A stretch of DNA of 33,871 nt from Chloroflexota bacterium. Lineage in GTDB: Bacteria > Chloroflexota > Dehalococcoidia > Dehalococcoidales > JAUVZV01. Position 1 is the first letter of the stretch. Each line of letters starts with the position of its first letter. Location of the stretch: the NCBI GenBank assembly GCA_030602375.1, contig JAUVZV010000004.1, positions 1 to 33,871 on the forward strand, written 5' to 3'. A program made the translations under genes and the position numbers. The notes under the pieces are model-generated. The model was not told the origin of the DNA and ran no database searches. It saw only the letters and a program-made list of their open reading frames with translations. Shown in pieces: positions 23,949 through 33,871 of the stretch.

Positions 23949-25469
23949 TTGCAGAAGACAATCACTGACGACCTAGACGACCTGCTTAGTATTTTGCCAC
24001 CACATATTTGCCAGCCTCTACTTAAGCAACCGGACCTGAGTGAGTTACTGGAGGTAGTGCTGGATCTGGGTCGTTCCCCTGAAGCCCGCTTCCCGCAACG
24101 AGAGGTGGCTTTAAGTTCAAAGGAAATAACCGAAGAGGAAATTGATTATGTTGCCTCGCGCATCAGCAGTTTTGGGGATGATAATCGGGCCGGAATTGAG
24201 CGTACCCTGCATCGCATCTCGGCTATCCGCAACCGCAAGGGGCGCATTGTTGGGCTTACCTGCCGTGTGGGTAGGGCTGTTTTTGGCACCATCAAGATTA
24301 TTGAGGACCTGGTTGAGTCAGGTAAAAGTGTCCTACTTCTGGGTCGCCCCGGGGTAGGCAAAACAACGATGCTTCGTGAGGTGGCCCGGGTACTAGCCGA
24401 TGATTTCGACAAACGAGTTATCATTGTTGATACCTCCAATGAAATTGCTGGCGATGGTGATATCCCCCACCCTGCTATCGGGCATGCCAGGAGGATGCAG
24501 GTACCAACACCGACAATGCAGCATGCGGTGATGATTGAAGCTGTAGAAAATCATATGCCTGAGGTAATAGTGATTGACGAGATTGGCACCGAACTTGAGG
24601 CTCAGGCAGCACGAACTATCGCCGAGCGGGGGGTTCAGCTTGTCGGCACCGCCCACGGTAACACACTGGAAAATCTGCTGATGAATCCTACCCTAGCTGA
24701 CCTTATTGGGGGTATCCAAAGCGTAACCCTCGGCGATGAAGAGGCAAAGCGAAGAGGCACCCAAAAGTCTATTCTGGAGCGCACCGCACCACCTACTTTT
24801 GATATTATTGTTGAAATTCAGGACCGGGATAAAGTTGCCATTCACCCCGATGTTAGTGAAGCCGTTGACGGCGTCTTGCGTAGTAAATCTATAGTTACTG
24901 AGACCCGCTGGCTGGATGAGAAAGGAGAGGTTAGAAGTAAAAAGGAGGCACCGGCTATCATCCCCTCAAGGGGAACCGCCAAAGGCAGGAAACCCCTTAA
25001 AGGGAAAGAAATAGCTAAACTTTACCTCTTTGGTGTAAACCGGGGACGATTTGAGCAGGTAGCAAGAGAGATGCAACTGGATTTGAATATAGTTAGAAAC
25101 CTTAATGGAGCTAACCTTTTTGTAACCTCCAAAAGCTACTACCGGCGAAAGCTACAAAAGGTCAAGGATGCTGAAGCCGCAAATTTACCCATCTATGTCG
25201 TCAGGAGTAATACCCCACCCCAAATCAGGCAGCTGCTAGCTACTATTTACCCTACTGGTAGCGCAAACAGGGTAAGTCCCCTTGAACAAGCCCTTGGTGA
25301 GGCGGAGGAGGCAGTAAGCCGGGTGAAGGGTGGCGAGGAAGCGATAGAGTTAAGCCCCCAGAGTGCCTATATCAGACGCCTGCAGCACTTAATCGCCGAG
25401 CGAAACAGTCTACTGTCAAGTAGCCTGGGCAAAGACCCGAATCGAAGGGTCAGGATTTATAAAGAATAG
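23949..25469 (+). CDS. AAA-type ATPase / R3H-domain nucleic-acid-binding protein (Ycf45-like)
   Basis: LLLGRPGVGKTTMLREVARVLAD, VIVIDEIGTELEAQAARTIAERGVQLVGTAHG; TTG start after GAGGAGG. Confidence 0.85.
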   Translation: MQKTITDDLDDLLSILPPHICQPLLKQPDLSELLEVVLDLGRSPEARFPQREVALSSKEITEEEIDYVASRISSFGDDNRAGIERTLHRISAIRNRKGRIVGLTCRVGRAVFGTIKIIEDLVESGKSVLLLGRPGVGKTTMLREVARVLADDFDKRVIIVDTSNEIAGDGDIPHPAIGHARRMQVPTPTMQHAVMIEAVENHMPEVIVIDEIGTELEAQAARTIAERGVQLVGTAHGNTLENLLMNPTLADLIGGIQSVTLGDEEAKRRGTQKSILERTAPPTFDIIVEIQDRDKVAIHPDVSEAVDGVLRSKSIVTETRWLDEKGEVRSKKEAPAIIPSRGTAKGRKPLKGKEIAKLYLFGVNRGRFEQVAREMQLDLNIVRNLNGANLFVTSKSYYRRKLQKVKDAEAANLPIYVVRSNTPPQIRQLLATIYPTGSANRVSPLEQALGEAEEAVSRVKGGEEAIELSPQSAYIRRLQHLIAERNSLLSSSLGKDPNRRVRIYKE

Positions 25470-25483
25470 ATAAGAGTATAATT

Positions 25484-26116
25484 ATGGCTCTATTTATCAC
25501 CTTTGAGGGGGGAGAGGGGACAGGTAAAAGCCTTCAGATTAGGCAGCTTTTTAAAAGGCTATCAAAGCTAGGTATCCCGGTGCTGCTAACTTATGAGCCG
25601 GGGGGGACATCATTTGGCAGGAGGATAGCCCGCCTGCTCAAGTGGTCACAAGACGTAAATATATCCCCGGTAGCCGAGTTAATTCTGTTTAATGCTTCCC
25701 GGGCGCAACTGGTTGATGAGGTATTAAAGCCTGCTCTCAAGGATGGGAAGGTCGTTATCTGCGACCGCTATGCTGACTCCACTACTGCCTACCAGGGTTA
25801 TGGGCGGGGGCTCAATCTAGAGATGGTAAAAGCCATTAATGAGGCGGCTACGGGAAAGCTGGAACCTGACCTTACTATTCTGTTAGACCTGCCGGTAGAG
25901 GAGGGATTAGCTCGTAAGAGGTTAAAGAAGCCAGACCGCTTTGAACAGGAGGATTTAGCTTTCCATCAAAGAGTGAGAGGTGGCTATCTCAAGATGGTAG
26001 CTAATGACCCGCAGCGCTGGCTGGTAGTAGACGGCAGGCAACCCAAAGGGGAAATAGCCGAGATTATCTGGCTGAGGGTAAGTAAGTTAATATCGGAGCA
26101 AGGAAAGCATGGCTAA
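25484..26116 (+). CDS. tmk: Thymidylate kinase
   Basis: ITFEGGEGTGKSLQ, YEPGGTSFGRRIARLL, DRYADSTTAYQGYGRG. Confidence 0.95.
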   Translation: MALFITFEGGEGTGKSLQIRQLFKRLSKLGIPVLLTYEPGGTSFGRRIARLLKWSQDVNISPVAELILFNASRAQLVDEVLKPALKDGKVVICDRYADSTTAYQGYGRGLNLEMVKAINEAATGKLEPDLTILLDLPVEEGLARKRLKKPDRFEQEDLAFHQRVRGGYLKMVANDPQRWLVVDGRQPKGEIAEIIWLRVSKLISEQGKHG

Positions 26117-27146
26117 AAGGATGAAAGTCGCGGTAGCAATGAGTGGCGGGGTTGACTCATCAATGACGGCAGCACTGCTTAAAGAGGCCGGCTATGAGGT
26201 CTATGGCGTTCACATGCTGCTCTCGCCGGACCATAACCCAGAACACAATATCTCGGATTTAGAGAGTACTTGTGAGCTTCTAGATATTCCCCTCTATAAG
26301 CTCAATTTCGAGTCAGAATATCAAAGAGAAGTCATTGATTATTTCTGTAAGGAGTATGCCCTCGGGCGGACACCAAATCCGTGCATTGCCTGTAACCGGC
26401 ACATCAAATTTCACCTTCTTTTAGACAGGGCGCTTAAGATGGGGGCTCATTATTTAGCCACCGGTCATTATGCCCGGGTTAAAGGCTCACTGGACGGCTT
26501 TTCCCTGCTTAAAGGGATTGACACATCTAAAGACCAGTCCTACTTCCTCTACACCTTGGGGCAACGGCAACTACAGTATCTGTTACTGCCGCTGGGCAAT
26601 CGCCGCAAAACTGAAATCAGAAACCTGGCCGGTAAGCTGGGCTTACCCACAGCTAAGAGTCCTGAGAGCCAGGATGTCTGCTTCATTCGGGATAAAGATT
26701 ATCGCCCGTTTATCACCCAGCGCATCCCACTCAAGTCTGGTGATATTGTTGACAGTGAAGGCAGGGTTTTAGGTAAGCACCAAGGCCTAGCCCTATACAC
26801 TGTGGGTCAAAGGCAGGGTTTGAGACTTGCCACCAAAGAGCGCTACTATGTAATAAAACTTGATGCTGCAACTAACCGGGTAGTAGTCGGTAGCGAAGAT
26901 AAGCTTTTAAGCAGTAGCCTTACTGCTGGAAAGTTAAATTGGATAGCTGGGAAAGCCCTGAAAAAGATAAGTGGTATAACTGCTAAAATTCGTTACCGGT
27001 CACCCGAAGTAAGAGTCAAACTTTACACTTGCGATAGTGGGGTAGAGGTCAAATTTGATGAGCCACAGCGGGCGATTACCCCGGGACAGGCTATAGTCTT
27101 TTATAAGGGGGATGTTGTCTTAGGCGGTGGTGTAATAGAGGGATAG
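26109..27146 (+). CDS. mnmA: tRNA 2-thiouridine(34) synthase MnmA
   Basis: VAVAMSGGVDSSMTAALLKEAGYEVYGV, GRTPNPCIACNRHIKF, ATGHYAR, KDQSYFLYTL, SQDVCFI. Confidence 0.96.
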   Translation: MAKRMKVAVAMSGGVDSSMTAALLKEAGYEVYGVHMLLSPDHNPEHNISDLESTCELLDIPLYKLNFESEYQREVIDYFCKEYALGRTPNPCIACNRHIKFHLLLDRALKMGAHYLATGHYARVKGSLDGFSLLKGIDTSKDQSYFLYTLGQRQLQYLLLPLGNRRKTEIRNLAGKLGLPTAKSPESQDVCFIRDKDYRPFITQRIPLKSGDIVDSEGRVLGKHQGLALYTVGQRQGLRLATKERYYVIKLDAATNRVVVGSEDKLLSSSLTAGKLNWIAGKALKKISGITAKIRYRSPEVRVKLYTCDSGVEVKFDEPQRAITPGQAIVFYKGDVVLGGGVIEG

Positions 27147-27149
27147 AAA

Positions 27150-27782
27150 TTGAGCCGTACTATGCCGATACCCTCTTTTGCCGAGGAAAGTAAGCTTCAA
27201 GGAGAAGGTTACCAGCTGATCGCTGGTATTGATGAAGTTGGTCGTGGTGCCTTGGCTGGCCCGGTGGTAGCTGCCGCTGTCATTTTACCCTATCCTATAG
27301 ACTCTCCTTGGCTTTATCAGGTAAAGGACAGTAAAGAGCTTAGTCCCCAGAAGCGCCAGCTCCTCTCACACCATATTCATCAGGAAGCTTTGGCGGTAGG
27401 CATTGGTGTTTCAAGCCACGAAGTAATAGATACCAAGGGTATAATTCGGGCAACAAGACAGGCGATGAAGTTGGCGGTAGAGAGGCTTGAGCCACAACCC
27501 CAGTCTTTGCTTATAGATTATATACCCCTTCCCGAAGTAAAACTGCCGCAGCAGGCAGTACCTGGCGGTGATAGCCGGTGCCTATCAATTGCCTGTGCCT
27601 CCATTATCGCCAAAGTAGCTCGCGACCAGCTGATGGTGGAGCTTGACAGGGCTTATCCCGGCTATGGACTGGCTCAGCACAAAGGCTATGGCACCGAGGA
27701 GCACTTCAGCTGCCTAAAGATGCTGGGACCATCCCCCATCCACCGCCAGTCCTTTCGCTTGATTAAAGGAAATGAAGCGTAG
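27150..27782 (+). CDS. rnhB: Ribonuclease HII
   Basis: IAGIDEVGRGALAGPVVAAAVIL, ACASIIAKVARDQLM, YPGYGLAQHKGYGT. Confidence 0.96.
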   Translation: MSRTMPIPSFAEESKLQGEGYQLIAGIDEVGRGALAGPVVAAAVILPYPIDSPWLYQVKDSKELSPQKRQLLSHHIHQEALAVGIGVSSHEVIDTKGIIRATRQAMKLAVERLEPQPQSLLIDYIPLPEVKLPQQAVPGGDSRCLSIACASIIAKVARDQLMVELDRAYPGYGLAQHKGYGTEEHFSCLKMLGPSPIHRQSFRLIKGNEA

Positions 27783-28137
27783 AGATACCGGTATTCTGGG
27801 TGAAAACCTAGCCAAGGACTATCTTAAGCGGCAAGGCTACCACATCCTTGAGGCCAATTACCGTTGCCCTGAGGGTGAGATTGATATCATAGCCGAGCAT
27901 AGAGACTATCTGGTCTTTATTGAGGTGCGTACCAAAAGGAGCCTTAAGTTCGGCAGTCCTGAGGAATCAATCACCCCAGCTAAAATGAGACGGCTGAAAG
28001 CTAGTGCCCTTTATTACCGGCAAAGCCACTCTAAGTTGCCACCGCTATGGCGTATTGATGTGGTGGTAATAGAGCTAGACTATAAGGGGAAGCCACCACG
28101 AATTGAACTTATTGAAAATGCAGTCGGTGACGACTGA
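27772..28137 (+). CDS. YraN family (UPF0102) endonuclease-like protein
   Basis: GENLAKDYLKRQGYHILEANYRCPEGEIDIIAEHRDYLVFIEVRTKRS. Confidence 0.93.
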   Translation: MKRRDTGILGENLAKDYLKRQGYHILEANYRCPEGEIDIIAEHRDYLVFIEVRTKRSLKFGSPEESITPAKMRRLKASALYYRQSHSKLPPLWRIDVVVIELDYKGKPPRIELIENAVGDD

Positions 28138-28217
28138 AAGCACAAAGCTTTACCCTTCTTAAGTGACTATGCTAGAATTAATCTCCAAGTAAGGAGGGTA
28201 AAAACCCAAGTGGTTCT

Positions 28218-28667
28218 ATGATGTCATCGGAAAAACCATCTAGAGAAATACTACGTGTTATTGATGCCAATCTAAATCGGGTGGGTGAAGGGCTTCGTCT
28301 TCTGGAAGATATAGCTAGGCTGGTGCTTGATGATGCCGCTTTAACTGAAGAGCTAAAGACGATGCGGCACGAGCTACTTGCGGGTGACCTGGAGCTTAAT
28401 CAGCAACTACTTGAGGCGAGAGATTCAGAAGGTGATGTTGGTATTGATATTGAGGCTCCGGGACAGGGAAAAGAACGGGAACTTCCGGCATTGATCATGG
28501 CCAACTCAAGAAGGATTCAACAGGCACTCAGGGTGCTGGAAGAGATGGCTAAAATGCCCGGTGTTACTCTGGGATTGGACTCAGAGAAATTTAAACGAGC
28601 CAGGTTTAACTTCTATACTATGGAGAAGAATCTGCTGGCTAGGCTCAAGCATCAAGGTGCAGACTAA
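28218..28667 (+). CDS. ThiD2-like domain protein (normally the N-terminal module of some ThiE proteins), stand-alone
   Basis: REILRVIDANLNRVGEGLRLLEDIARLVLDD...ANSRRIQQALRVLEEMAK; no ThiE barrel follows. Confidence 0.78.
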   Translation: MMSSEKPSREILRVIDANLNRVGEGLRLLEDIARLVLDDAALTEELKTMRHELLAGDLELNQQLLEARDSEGDVGIDIEAPGQGKERELPALIMANSRRIQQALRVLEEMAKMPGVTLGLDSEKFKRARFNFYTMEKNLLARLKHQGAD

Positions 28668-28684
28668 TAGCTTGGGGGTAAAGA

Positions 28685-29323
28685 ATGAGCCAATTAAGGG
28701 ATAATTTGCCATCCATTGCTGAGCGTATTCGGGCTATCTTTTTGGCTAAAGACGGAGCCAGAGAGAAGGCACTGCCGCTGTGCCGTGACTCTGTTCGCTA
28801 CTCGAGTAACGCTATCCGTGCCATACACCGCCGCCAGTTTACCAAAGCGAAAGAGCTGCTTGGCTCAGCTCAAAACCAGCTAAAAGAGGCTGAGCTGACA
28901 ATTAGTTCCTGCAGTGAGCTTAAAAACATTGGCTTTCTCAAGGATGCGCAGAAGGAATTTGCTGAGGCCAGCATTACCCTTGCCCTGATAACCGGAGAGT
29001 CGCTACCTTCCCCTGACGAATTAGACATTGACCCCGCCGCCTATTTAAATGGGATGGGAGAAGCGGTTGGAGAACTAAGGCGCTACCTCCTGGACAGCAT
29101 CAGGCAGGGTGACCTCTCCCGAGGTGAGCAGCTACTTGAAGCCATGGATGATATTTACGATGTGCTACTTACCATGGACTTTCCTGATGCCATAACCGGT
29201 GGACTACGCCGCACCACTGACATAGTTCGTAGCGTCTTGGAGAAAACACGCAGCGACTTAACCTTGGCTATAAGGCAGAAAAACCTGGAGGATAGCTTAG
29301 GAGAATTCAGAGGGCAAGCTTAA
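28685..29323 (+). CDS. Translin family protein
   Basis: All-helical; YLNGMGEAVGELRRYLLDSIRQGDLSRGEQLLEAMDDIYDVLLTMDFPD...LRRTTDIVRSVLEKTRSDLTLAIRQKN collinear with the translin C-terminal half (YLSGVLILASELSRLSVNSVTAGDYSRP...LRKRYDGLKYDVKKVEEVVYDLSIRGF). Confidence 0.75.
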   Translation: MSQLRDNLPSIAERIRAIFLAKDGAREKALPLCRDSVRYSSNAIRAIHRRQFTKAKELLGSAQNQLKEAELTISSCSELKNIGFLKDAQKEFAEASITLALITGESLPSPDELDIDPAAYLNGMGEAVGELRRYLLDSIRQGDLSRGEQLLEAMDDIYDVLLTMDFPDAITGGLRRTTDIVRSVLEKTRSDLTLAIRQKNLEDSLGEFRGQA

Positions 29324-31341
29324 TGGACATAAGAGTATGGGTGATTTTGGCAGCAGTAGTGGCTCTGGCTTTTGTTGGCTACTTGGTGTTCAGCATATTG
29401 CGCCAGGAGGAAGGGAACAAGAAGATGCAAGACCTTTCCCGAGCCATAAGACAGGGTGCTATGGTATTTCTGCGCCGGGAATTTATCACCCTCACCCTTT
29501 TTACAGTGGTAATGGTTATCATTCTTGCCTTTCTAATTGAGCCAAAACCTTGGGTAGCCCTGGCCTACTTTCTGGGCACACTAACCTCGGCTCTGGCTGG
29601 ATTTCTTGGAGTAAATATTGCCACCAAAGCCAATAATAGGACAGCTAATGCTGCCATCAAGAGCTGGGCTAAAGCACTCAGGCTTGCCTTTTCCAGCGGT
29701 GCTGTCATGGGCTTTAGCGTGGTTGGTCTGGGACTGCTGGGCTTAACTGTTATCTCTATCTTTTTTGATGACATCTATGTCTGGTTAGGATTTGCCTTCG
29801 GGGCTTCTGCTGTTGCCCTTTTCTTAAGAGTAGGCGGTGGCATCTTCACTAAAAGTGCCGATGTCGGTGCTGACCTAGTGGGCAAGGTGGAGAAGGGGAT
29901 ACCGGAGGATGACCCTCGTAATCCAGCCGTCATCGCCGACCTGGTCGGGGATAATGTCGGCGATATCGCCGGGATGGGGTCTGACCTCTATGAATCCTAT
30001 GTTTCAGCTCTGGCAGCAGCCATGGTTTTGGGCGTTATTGCCTTTAAGACGCAAGGGGTAATGATGCCGCTTCTGCTCGGAGCCATCGGGATAATCGTCT
30101 CCATTATTGGTGCCCTCTTTGTCAGACCTAAAGAGTTTAAAGGCAGTTTTGAAGAGCAGGTAAAAAAAGCCCACGCCGTTATGAACCGGGGGGTATATAT
30201 AAGCAATATCCTGATGATAGCAGCCAGCTATTTTGTCATCACTGGTTATTTGGGTAGTGATGGACTCGGTATCTTCTGGGCTTTAATCCTGGGGCTTGGC
30301 TGTGGTTTCCTAATCGGGCAGGTAACGGAATATTTTACCTCGGAGCACAAACCGGTACTGGGTATAGCTAAAGCCAGCCAAACCGGACCGGCAATTAATA
30401 TCATTGAGGGCATATCTATGGGTATGTTCAGTACGGTTATCCCGGTAATTCTGGTTGCTGTTACCACCGTATCTGCTTTCCGGGTGGCGGATCACTACTT
30501 TGCCGGAGCTGGACTGCTGGGTATAGCTATTGCCGCGGTGGGCATGCTTATCAATCTGGGAATGTTACTGGCTATGGACTGCTACGGACCAATTGCTGAT
30601 AATGCCGCTGGTATTGCCCAAATGGCTGGACTGGGCAAAGATGTTAGAGGGCGCTGCGAAGCCCTTGATGCTGTCGGTAACACCACCGCTGCCTTGGGTA
30701 AGGGTTTTGCCATCGCTTCAGCAGCCCTGGCATCCCTAGCCTGGCTTGCTACCTACTTTAAAGTAGCTAACATTACCGTAGCCAGCATAACCAACGTCGA
30801 TGTAATTGCCGGCTTATTTATTGGGGTGATGATGACCTTCCTTTTCTGCGCTCTGGCGATGAAAGGAGTCAGTAGTGGTGCCTCCAGTGTGGTCAATGAG
30901 GTCAGAAGGCAATTTAAAGAAATCAAGGGGTTAATGGAAGGCAAAACCAACCCTGATTATGTAAGTTGTGTTGATATTGCGACCAAAAGGGCATTAAAGT
31001 CGATGCTACTTCCTGGGGTACTGGTAATTCTAGTACCGCTGCTTATTGGCTTTACTCTGGGGGTAGAAGCTGTAGCTGGGGTACTGACTGGAGCATTACT
31101 AGCTGGCTTCTTGGTAGCGGTGATGATGGCTAATGCCGGTGGTGCCTGGGATAATGCCAAAAAATACATTGAGGCTGGTAATCTCGGTGGCAAGGGAAGC
31201 CCGGCTCATAAGGCAGCAGTTATCGGTGATACGGTAGGTGACCCATTTAAAGATACAGCTGGTCCAGCGCTTAATATCCTGATAAAACTAATTGGTAAAG
31301 TAGCAGTGATTTTTGCACCGCTTTTCCTGTTATTCTCCTGA
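29323..31341 (+). CDS. hppA: Membrane-bound cation-translocating pyrophosphatase
   Basis: [82 protein letters not shown]. Confidence 0.96.
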   Translation: MDIRVWVILAAVVALAFVGYLVFSILRQEEGNKKMQDLSRAIRQGAMVFLRREFITLTLFTVVMVIILAFLIEPKPWVALAYFLGTLTSALAGFLGVNIATKANNRTANAAIKSWAKALRLAFSSGAVMGFSVVGLGLLGLTVISIFFDDIYVWLGFAFGASAVALFLRVGGGIFTKSADVGADLVGKVEKGIPEDDPRNPAVIADLVGDNVGDIAGMGSDLYESYVSALAAAMVLGVIAFKTQGVMMPLLLGAIGIIVSIIGALFVRPKEFKGSFEEQVKKAHAVMNRGVYISNILMIAASYFVITGYLGSDGLGIFWALILGLGCGFLIGQVTEYFTSEHKPVLGIAKASQTGPAINIIEGISMGMFSTVIPVILVAVTTVSAFRVADHYFAGAGLLGIAIAAVGMLINLGMLLAMDCYGPIADNAAGIAQMAGLGKDVRGRCEALDAVGNTTAALGKGFAIASAALASLAWLATYFKVANITVASITNVDVIAGLFIGVMMTFLFCALAMKGVSSGASSVVNEVRRQFKEIKGLMEGKTNPDYVSCVDIATKRALKSMLLPGVLVILVPLLIGFTLGVEAVAGVLTGALLAGFLVAVMMANAGGAWDNAKKYIEAGNLGGKGSPAHKAAVIGDTVGDPFKDTAGPALNILIKLIGKVAVIFAPLFLLFS

Positions 31342-31347
31342 CCCCAA

Positions 31348-31983
31348 CTAATCAAAACTGCGCAAGAAAGGATTCCCCTGACGCTCAGCGCCAATAGTCG
31401 TCTCCGGGCCATGGCCGGGATAAACGATAGTCTCATCGGGTAATGCCATGAGCTTGGTGTGAATGCTATTCATCAGCTTGACATAGTCGCCACCCTCTAA
31501 ATCATACCGGCCAATGCCGTAATTAAAGAGGGTATCCCCGGTGAACACTACCCCCTCCCCCAAAAGGCAGATACCGCCTAGACTATGTCCCGGGGTATGA
31601 AGAACTACAAAATGCAGGTCATCAACATCTATGCTGTCCCCACCTTTAAGCCACCTGTCAGCTGCCGGCGGGTCATCGTAAGCAAGACCAAAGATAGTGC
31701 CGCTCAGCCACCTCTTATCTCCCTGTAGAAATGGAGTGTCCTCAGGGTGAAAGCAGACCAGAGCCCCGGTTGCTTCCTTGACCTTTTTTGCCGCACCAAC
31801 ATGGTCGGTATGAACGTGGGTGATGACAATAAATTTTATGTCAAGCTCTAATTCTTTAACTGCCTTCAAAATCTGCTTGCTCTCAGCACCGGGGTCAATT
31901 ATCATCCCCTTCTTAGTTGCCTCTGAGCCCACGATGTAGCAATTAGACTGGATTGGTCCTACCACCAGCTTCTTAATAATCAC
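31348..31983 (-). CDS. MBL-fold metallo-hydrolase (glyoxalase II-like)
   Basis: [55 protein letters not shown]. Confidence 0.92.
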   Translation of the reverse strand: MIIKKLVVGPIQSNCYIVGSEATKKGMIIDPGAESKQILKAVKELELDIKFIVITHVHTDHVGAAKKVKEATGALVCFHPEDTPFLQGDKRWLSGTIFGLAYDDPPAADRWLKGGDSIDVDDLHFVVLHTPGHSLGGICLLGEGVVFTGDTLFNYGIGRYDLEGGDYVKLMNSIHTKLMALPDETIVYPGHGPETTIGAERQGNPFLRSFD

Positions 31984-32027
31984 TGTAATAAATTCCTTGC
32001 TTTATGAGTAAAGTTTAATTAGCCAAA

Positions 32028-32079
32028 AAGTAGGCTTCGGAAACATCTTGATTAACCTCTCTGCTCCTGAAGCCTACTT
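32028..32079 (-). terminator. 11-bp hairpin followed by T5 on the minus strand; terminator-like, in the MBL gene leader
   Basis: Minus strand AAGTAGGCTTC...GAAGCCTACTTTTTGG. Confidence 0.5.
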
Positions 32080-32169
32080 CTGGGTCACCCCTAACTTCGT
32101 CCCCTACTCCTCCCTTTTGGTTTCAAACCAAATAGCCCCTTTGCTTAAAGAGCCCTTTTATATAATTAA

Positions 32170-32245
32170 CGAGGAGCTCGGGAACCTTCTCTCCGCTCCT
32201 CGCTGATAAACCAAATTTACTTTCTGCCACCTACCAGCGAGGAGC
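32170..32245. repeat. Three-part inverted repeat with alternative pairings
   Basis: CGAGGAGC (32170-32177), GCTCCTCGCTG (32195-32205), CAGCGAGGAGC (32235-32245). Confidence 0.75.
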
Positions 32246-32702
32246 CCGCCATGGGAAAATCCAGGTACATAACAAAGCTTGCTTCACTATGCACTCTCCT
32301 TCACCAGATTTCAGGTGGAGGTACTACTAGCTTACTTAAATTTTAGCAAATCCCAGCTTAAGCGTCAAGGAGAGTCAAAAGGAATGACGGCTATTCTGGC
32401 TAGCTTTCACCCCTTTGACATTAGAGCTTAAAGCTGATAACTTAATATTCAACAACTTTTACTGCAAGCAAATGTCCGTAGTCGCCTTAATTTCAGCCGC
32501 TATTCCCAAATTGGGCTCACTTTTGCAATGATTGACATTTTTTGGTAGAGTTTTCACGAGACACATATTATGCCCGTGTGGCTATTTTCCATCATCATGG
32601 GGCGGGTGCTATTGCCTTAAGCATACTTTTCATCTTATACCTCAGGCGGGTTTGGAAATTTATTAGATAACTCTAACGGAGGGAACCTTAAGGAGTTGGA
32701 GA

Positions 32703-33871
32703 ATGAGTAAAAAGGCTCAAGCTAAAGTAGATATGGAAAAGATTACCTCCCTTTGCCGTCGGCGAGGTTTTGTTTTCCCCAGTAGTGAAATCTATGGTGG
32801 GCTTTCCAGTTGCTGGGATTATGGACCTTTAGGTGTAGAGTTAAAACAGAACATCAAACAGGCGTGGTGGCAGGCAGCGGTTTATGAGCGTGATGACATG
32901 GTCGGTATGGATGCCAGTATCCTGATGCACCCGCAAACATGGGCCGCCAGCGGGCACCTTAAGGATTTTAGTGACCCGTTGGTAGAATGCAAAAGCTGTC
33001 ATTTGAGGTGGCGTGCCGGTGAGCTTAAGGGTGATAAGTGCCCCTCCTGTGGTGGCGAGTTAACTGAGCCTCGCCGTTTCAATCTAATGTTTAAAACCTT
33101 TATGGGACCTGTTGAGGAGGATGCCAGTGTAGTTTACCTGCGCCCTGAGACAGCCCAGGGTATGTTTGTTAACTTTGAAAATGTGCTTAACACTACTAGA
33201 AAAAGGCTACCCTTTGGTATTGCCCAGATAGGCAAGGCCTTCCGCAATGAAATTACCACCGGCAACTTTATCTTCCGCAGTCGGGAATTTGAACAGATGG
33301 AGATTGAGTTTTTCGTCAGGCCAGGGACTGATAAGGAATGGTTCACCTACTGGCTTGAGGAGCGCCTCAGGTGGTATACAAAATTGGGTATCAAGAGGGA
33401 AAACCTCCGCTTGCGCCGACACACCAAGAAAGAACTGGCTCATTATGCTAAAGCGTGCTCTGACATTGACTACCTTTTCCCTATGGGGTGGTCAGAGCTT
33501 GAGGGTATAGCCAACCGCGGCGACTTTGACCTTGTTCAACACTCCCGTTTTAGTGGCAAGAGCCTCATCTACTTTGATGAAGAGACCAAAGAGCATATCA
33601 CCCCCTATATAATCGAACCTTCAGCCGGGGTGGATCGCGCTCTTCTGGCTTTTCTCTGCGATGCCTACGATGAAGAATCAGATGAAGATGAGGCAAGGGT
33701 ACTACTTCATCTCCATCCGACACTAGCCCCAATTAAGGCAGCAGTGTTACCCTTAAGCCGGCGAGAGGAACTGGTTCGGGTAGCTAAAGAGATATATGCT
33801 GACCTTCGTCAATGCTTTATGGTGCAGTACGATGATGCTCAGAGTATCGGACGCCGCTACAGGCGTCAGGA
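32703..33871 (+). CDS. glyS: Glycyl-tRNA synthetase (single-chain type), 3' truncated by the window edge
   Basis: Manual translation: [56 protein letters not shown]...[14 protein letters not shown]...[30 protein letters not shown]...[18 protein letters not shown]; upstream AAGGAG. Confidence 0.95.
   Translation, partial: MSKKAQAKVDMEKITSLCRRRGFVFPSSEIYGGLSSCWDYGPLGVELKQNIKQAWWQAAVYERDDMVGMDASILMHPQTWAASGHLKDFSDPLVECKSCHLRWRAGELKGDKCPSCGGELTEPRRFNLMFKTFMGPVEEDASVVYLRPETAQGMFVNFENVLNTTRKRLPFGIAQIGKAFRNEITTGNFIFRSREFEQMEIEFFVRPGTDKEWFTYWLEERLRWYTKLGIKRENLRLRRHTKKELAHYAKACSDIDYLFPMGWSELEGIANRGDFDLVQHSRFSGKSLIYFDEETKEHITPYIIEPSAGVDRALLAFLCDAYDEESDEDEARVLLHLHPTLAPIKAAVLPLSRREELVRVAKEIYADLRQCFMVQYDDAQSIGRRYRRQ

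Noticed and set aside
32300-32702. T-box leader for glyS
   Set aside because: Expected by analogy, but I found no AGGGTGGNACCGCG antiterminator core on the plus strand; the AGGTGGAGGTAC segment does not fit.
1-33871. CRISPR array, tRNA/rRNA genes, transposase or integrase genes
   Set aside because: No regularly spaced repeats, no tRNA T-loop/cloverleaf pattern and no transposase/integrase catalytic ORF noticed; the integrase-like segment in GreA lacks a catalytic domain.

Overview
The window looks like bacterial chromosome, possibly Chloroflexota/Dehalococcoidia-like from gene content (inference). I could support 31 protein-coding genes, two of them cut by the window edges. Positions 1-15002 are all minus-strand. 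This part holds three tandem arylsulfotransferase-like beta-propeller genes, two alkaline-phosphatase-superfamily hydrolases, a CysD/PAPS-reductase-like PP-loop protein, ATP sulfurylase (sat), a fused DctQM TRAP permease with its DctP lipoprotein, a thiolase, a GreA-family protein with an extra N-terminal domain, a geranylgeranyl-reductase-like flavoprotein and a DUF1616-like membrane protein. At 15249-17180 (+) lies an unusual XRE-HTH protein fused to a signal-peptide-like segment, a Gly-Tyr-repeat ectodomain and a C-terminal membrane anchor. Its upstream region has repeated GTTGAC half-sites and near-perfect palindromes. Next come (-) a site-2 protease with CBS domains, cinA and thiC with a TPP riboswitch, then a long (+) housekeeping run: rsmG, a lamin-tail lipoprotein, pdxS, pdxT, an R3H/Ycf45-like ATPase, tmk, mnmA, rnhB, yraN, stand-alone ThiD2, a translin-family protein and hppA. 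The window ends with an MBL hydrolase (-), about 0.7 kb of structured non-coding DNA, and the 5' part of glycyl-tRNA synthetase (+). Best candidates for something undescribed: the HTH/signal-peptide/surface fusion with its operator array; the ASST-like/CysD-like/Sat/TRAP cluster; a bacterial translin translationally coupled to the membrane pyrophosphatase; a relic DctM C-terminus between dctQM and sat; and the unassigned structured region before glyS. No tRNA, rRNA, CRISPR array or transposase was seen.
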